From positions 124,001-188,000 of the forward strand of contig NW_001799637.1 of the NCBI RefSeq assembly GCF_000165425.1: 64,000 nt of DNA, given 5' to 3'. The stretch comes from Paramecium tetraurelia. Taxonomy: Eukaryota; Ciliophora; Oligohymenophorea; Peniculida; Parameciidae. A model generated the notes under the pieces. The model was not told the DNA's origin. It did not search any database and saw only the letters and a list, made by a program, of their open reading frames with translations. Below, piece after piece: positions 60,042-64,000 of the stretch. Made by a program: the position numbers and the translations under genes. The first letter of the stretch is position 1, and every line of letters starts with the position of its first letter.

Positions 60042-60252
60042 ATGGTATTAGCTTCACACTTATTGTTTAATAGGGAGCACACAAATCCTTGAGAATGAAG
60101 AAAAGATTAATTAAAGCCAATAAATAAAATAGACCATTACCAAATTGGTTCAGATATAGAACTGACAATACAATCAGGTATTTGAAATAGCAATTTTTAG
60201 ATATAATTCAAAGAGAAGACACTGGAGAAGAACTAAGCTTAATATCAATTGA
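60042..60252 (+). CDS. RPL39: Ribosomal protein eL39
   Basis: Three exons encode 52 residues, against the family norm of 51. The first exon is only the ATG (60042-60044). Introns are 60045-60073 (29 nt) and 60178-60200 (23 nt). Spliced, the protein reads MGAHKSLRMKKRLIKANKQN, then RPLPNWFRYRTDNTIRYNSK, then RRHWRRTKLNIN: the QNRPxPxWxR and RYNxKRRHWRRTK words are unmistakable. It lines the 60S exit tunnel. An intron immediately after the start codon is common in ribosomal protein genes and makes the gene invisible to ORF finders. Confidence 0.97.
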
Positions 60253-60615
60253 GTCATGATTAACATTATTACATGTACAAATTAACATCAATACTCATTT
60301 TATTCAAACTCATTATTTATATTCATATGCATCGAAAATTAAATATATAAATAGCCCAATCGATTTGTTAATTTTACAATATCAATATTCTATGCTATTT
60401 CTGTACTTTAACTTAGTAATTTAGCTATTGAATCGATTGCTCTTTATTATCCAATTTTAGAATTATTTATTTCAATATGTTTTTATCATTCTGTATTTGA
60501 TTTGTTAATTTAAATATATTCATATGCATAATATTTGCTTTCTGTAATCAAAACCCATTTTGATGAAGGAGTTAAGAATATTTTCTTAGGATCTAATAAG
60601 TAACTTTATCTACTA
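60253..60615. other. AT-rich sequence up to the assembly gap
   Basis: No gene seen. A 14-bp word, ATATTCATATGCAT, occurs twice (about 60323-60336 and 60517-60530). It may hold regulatory DNA for whatever lies in the gap. Confidence 0.5.
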
Positions 60616-61405
60616 NNNNNNNNNNNNNNNNNNNNNNNNNNNNNNNNNNNNNNNNNNNNNNNNNNNNNNNNNNNNNNNNNNNNNNNNNNNNNNNNNNNNN
60701 NNNNNNNNNNNNNNNNNNNNNNNNNNNNNNNNNNNNNNNNNNNNNNNNNNNNNNNNNNNNNNNNNNNNNNNNNNNNNNNNNNNNNNNNNNNNNNNNNNNN
60801 NNNNNNNNNNNNNNNNNNNNNNNNNNNNNNNNNNNNNNNNNNNNNNNNNNNNNNNNNNNNNNNNNNNNNNNNNNNNNNNNNNNNNNNNNNNNNNNNNNNN
60901 NNNNNNNNNNNNNNNNNNNNNNNNNNNNNNNNNNNNNNNNNNNNNNNNNNNNNNNNNNNNNNNNNNNNNNNNNNNNNNNNNNNNNNNNNNNNNNNNNNNN
61001 NNNNNNNNNNNNNNNNNNNNNNNNNNNNNNNNNNNNNNNNNNNNNNNNNNNNNNNNNNNNNNNNNNNNNNNNNNNNNNNNNNNNNNNNNNNNNNNNNNNN
61101 NNNNNNNNNNNNNNNNNNNNNNNNNNNNNNNNNNNNNNNNNNNNNNNNNNNNNNNNNNNNNNNNNNNNNNNNNNNNNNNNNNNNNNNNNNNNNNNNNNNN
61201 NNNNNNNNNNNNNNNNNNNNNNNNNNNNNNNNNNNNNNNNNNNNNNNNNNNNNNNNNNNNNNNNNNNNNNNNNNNNNNNNNNNNNNNNNNNNNNNNNNNN
61301 NNNNNNNNNNNNNNNNNNNNNNNNNNNNNNNNNNNNNNNNNNNNNNNNNNNNNNNNNNNNNNNNNNNNNNNNNNNNNNNNNNNNNNNNNNNNNNNNNNNN
61401 NNNNN
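60616..61405. other. Assembly gap (790 N)
   Basis: All bases are N. Open frames reported through it are artefacts. It contains, or hides, the 5' end of the kinase gene to its right. Confidence 0.99.
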
Positions 61406-62940
61406 ACCATCATGCAAAAAAACCATCGTACGCAGAGAATATCATATATCATAAAAGCAATGTGAGCAATTCGTAAGTGTACGAACATAGTTATCAATTG
61501 AAAAGTAAAGTAATACCAAAAAAAGTTGAGAGCAAAAGCATGTTGAGCAGTACCTAGATGTCATTTAAGTTGAAGTTGGCTAGCAAATACAATTCAGCAA
61601 ATTCAGTGAATTCAATCAATTCACAATCTCGATCTGAACAGATATTGAACTCGATATCTGAATCAGCTCCAAATTCCCCCAAGAAGGAGAAGCAATCTCA
61701 CGGTCGTAAATCAGAGTTGAATGATAAAACTCAATTGGTAGCATAATAGGTGGAGAGTGTCCCTCCAGAGATAGTGGGACGTCAACATTTCAAATTTCTA
61801 TATGTGATTGGGAAGGGAGGCTTTGGTAGAGTATGGAAAGTAGAAATGAAGAAAAATAAAAAGATGTACGCTCTAAAGGAAATGGCAAAGGCTAAGATCA
61901 TTCAGAAACGTAGTGTAAATTCTGTACTAAATGAGAAATATTTGTTAGAACATCTTCATCATCCCTTCCTTGTTAATATGTCATATGCATTCTAAGACAG
62001 AGAGAATCTATATCTAATCATCGATCTCTTGACCGGTGGAGATTTACGTTTCCATTTAGGTAAGATGAGAAAATTCAGTGAAGCTTAAACAAGTACTTAT
62101 TGATCATCTAAGTTGTTTAGAATTCTTCGTTGCCTGCATTCTCCTCTCTCTAACATATCTACATCAACACGGCATCATCCATCGAGATCTAAAGCCAGAG
62201 AATCTCGTCTTGGAAGAAGATGGCTACATGAGATTGACTGATCTTGGAATTGCACGCATAAACAAGGGCAATAATGCTGGAGATACTTCTGGTACTCCAG
62301 GATATATGGCACCTGAAGTGATGTGTAGAATGGATCACTCCATTGTGGCTGACTATTATGCATTAGGTGTCATTACATATGAATTAATGCTTGGACGTAG
62401 ACCATATAATGGTAGAACCAGACAAGACATTCGTGAATAGATCTTGGCTAAATAAGTCTAAGTAAGGAGAGAAGAAATGCCTAATTATTGGAGTGAGAGT
62501 GCTATGGATTTTGTTAATACAGTATAGATTCAATCATATACAGTTAATCTAACGGAAACCGGAGAGAAGATTGGGAGCCAATGGCATTGAAGAAATTCTT
62601 CATCATCCCTGGCTCAAAGGATTTCCATGGGATGATCTCTTAAAAAAGAAATTGACAGCTCTCTATATTCCTGGAGTATGTTAATATATGTAAAGTAGGC
62701 TGTGGACAACAATTTTGATTTCCAAAACTAGATATCGGAGGAGACATAATTGAATGATGAGTAATAACTGGAGAATCAGGTTATGTTGCGTCGAGACACA
62801 GTTCAAGGTAATGTCATAGCAATATTTCAATAGCATTATTTGATGGGTATCAATATGATGTTGATCTCTCAAAACTTTAACATTAATAAACTCAAAAAAA
62901 CACATAGAGAAGACTCTAACAATCACCAGACAAAAAATGA
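61406..62940 (+). CDS. AGC-type Ser/Thr kinase (YANK/STK32-like), 5' end in the gap
   Basis: The frame is open from the gap edge. A Ser/Asn-rich leader (SANSVNSINSQSRSEQILNS) precedes the kinase: [101 protein letters not shown] and HPWLKGFPWDDLL. Introns: 62093-62120, 62522-62543 (CAG), 62676-62698 and 62808-62833. It ends QRRLQQSPDKK. It is the sister of the 49638-51082 gene: shared SVNSV(L/M)NE and GGDLRFH words, and an intron in the same codon after the QT of the FxExQT motif. The start lies in the gap or at an internal ATG (61540 or 61558). Confidence 0.92.
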
Positions 62941-63001
62941 AATCTATAGATATATATATATATGATTAGTTAATATTAATCTTTATCTTTTGAATATTGT
63001 C

Positions 63002-64000
63002 TCATTATCCTTTTCTTGCTGAAACTGATTACTATTTGGAGACTGCATGTTCCTCAATCAAAGAGTCACCAACATATTCATTTACTCGTTTCTTGAGATA
63101 TTCATTAACAGTTGCAATCTTCTCTCTGTAAATCAACAACGATTCCTCTAATAATTGATTCTCCTCGTGTCTTTTATCCTTCTCTGAGTTGTACAACTTC
63201 TTTTTATAGTTGTATTCCTCTAAAATAGTAATGAATAAATGTAATACCTTGAGTCAAACTGAGAATTCTCATGCTTTGATCTTACAACTCCTTCTTTTTG
63301 GTTAAGATATCAGATGCCAATTCTTTGTCATTCTATAAGGAATTCAAGAACTTGGCTTTAGCATCATACTCTTATTTCAAAGATTCCTATTCAGCCAAGA
63401 GATTGGTTTTGAAATCAGCGAAATCGTTGGCAGATTGGATTTCTTACTCTTCCAATCCCTTGATTGTGTCTCTCAATTTTTCAATCAATTATTAAATTAC
63501 TCCTACAACATCCTTTGTCATCAATTACACTAATTATTCACCATTTCCTCTCTGTCCTATTGAATAAATGATGAGATTTACTGGTTTGTGAGAATGAAGC
63601 CTCATCATCTCCTAATTTCACAAAGTCTTAGACTGCTTGTTCTTCGAAAAGGTTGGCATACTTGCTCAATTTCTCAGCATAATCTCCAACGTGACTTTTT
63701 TCAACCAAATTAGTTTATTTGCTTTGAGCATCACTTCTAACCCAATCGAGTACTGAAAGTGCATTTTTGTACTCTCTAAGGGTGTCAATGAACAAAGCAT
63801 TGGCTTCACAACGTTATCTAGAGTTTAATAAAAAAGAGATTTACTCTGCCAAGTTTTCTAATTTAAGTTCATTTGCCTTATATCTCTTATTATTCCAATT
63901 CAAGTAATCTGTAGTTTGTTGTATCTTCAAACTTAATTAAGTAAGATAAAGAATTACTCAACAGCTTCGAGGTCTTGTGAAGCAGCGGCAGCACTCTTTG
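63002..64000 (-). CDS. Trichocyst matrix protein (TMP), C-terminal part (5' end beyond window)
   Basis: Introns at 63932-63957 (AAG), 63557-63581 and 63220-63247 are spliced. The protein is helical and charged: AAAASQDLEAVDLKIQQTTD, ENLAEQISFLLNSRQRCEAN, ALFIDTLREYKNALSVLDWV, LMTKDVVGVIQQLIEKLRDT, IKGLEEQEIQSANDFADF and KKKELQDQSMRILSLTQEEY. The RCEANALFID, VVGVIQQLIEKLRDTI and LEEQEIQS words are typical of Paramecium TMPs, the crystalline contents of trichocysts that expand on exocytosis. Such genes form a large family. A signal peptide and first arm are expected to the right, outside the window. It ends SKQQSVSARKGQ. Confidence 0.88.

Noticed and set aside
60253-60615. Repeated ATATTCATATGCAT words as a regulatory array
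   Set aside because: Only two copies in very AT-rich DNA; chance is a sufficient explanation.
60593-61497. Two long minus-strand open frames of about 280-290 codons
   Set aside because: They consist almost wholly of N bases translated as X; they are artefacts of the assembly gap.
1-64000. Bacterial-type features, CRISPR arrays, tRNA genes, insertion sequences, retroviral or other virus-like elements
   Set aside because: No repeat-spacer arrays, cloverleaf-like blocks with GGTTCGA cores, transposase motifs, or capsid or reverse-transcriptase motifs were seen. By-eye inspection could miss a tRNA.

Overview
The window reads as macronuclear DNA of a Paramecium-type oligohymenophorean ciliate. 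UAA and UAG are read as glutamine and only UGA stops translation: nearly every recognisable protein runs through in-frame TAA/TAG and ends at TGA. Introns are tiny (about 21-31 nt, mostly GTA...AG), the DNA is AT-rich, intergenic gaps are often under 100 bp, and a trichocyst matrix protein lies at the right end. A finder using the standard code fragments almost every gene here, so the coordinates below come from re-reading both strands with the ciliate code and splicing short introns by eye.

Layout. 1-13 kb: end of a membrane protein, a decayed tract, PDCD5 (-), a Qb-SNARE (+), a duplicated papain-fold protein (-), a Pumilio protein (+), a UBL-ankyrin-PH-AGC kinase (+), a four-TM protein and a STPG/SHIPPO axonemal protein (-), and a Tubby protein (+). 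13-20 kb: an unknown basic protein, a SERBP1/Stm1-type ribosome-associated protein, a coiled-coil protein, RFC2, and a papain-family protein that lacks the catalytic cysteine. 20-35 kb: an accessory-looking block of WD40, DENN, membrane-protein and NBR1-like genes, many with apparent single-base frame breaks, mixed with clean genes (coiled-coil, B-box, unknown). 34-46 kb: a GTSF1-like double CHHC zinc finger, small Ser/Asn/Gln-rich proteins, two small N-myristoylation candidates around a PrpB-like lyase, importin beta, and a Cdc7/MAP3K-epsilon-type kinase. 47-64 kb: a membrane protein, an ER DnaJ, an AGC kinase, a ubiquitin protease next to a cysteine-less copy, a JHY-like ciliary protein, an ankyrin-TUTase fusion, a second and shorter NBR1-like gene, ribosomal protein eL39, a 790-base N gap, a second AGC kinase paralogous to the first, and the trichocyst matrix protein.

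Themes. Duplication within the window is plain: two NBR1-like genes, two sister AGC kinases sharing an intron site, two adjacent USPs, and one intragenic domain duplication. Three papain-fold or USP domains have lost the catalytic cysteine. Several proteins fit a ciliated cell (Tubby, STPG, JHY-like, trichocyst protein). Others fit vesicle traffic and protein turnover (SNARE, DENN, USP, NBR1-like), and GTSF1 proteins belong to small-RNA pathways. All family calls rest on motif recognition by eye; no database search was possible.
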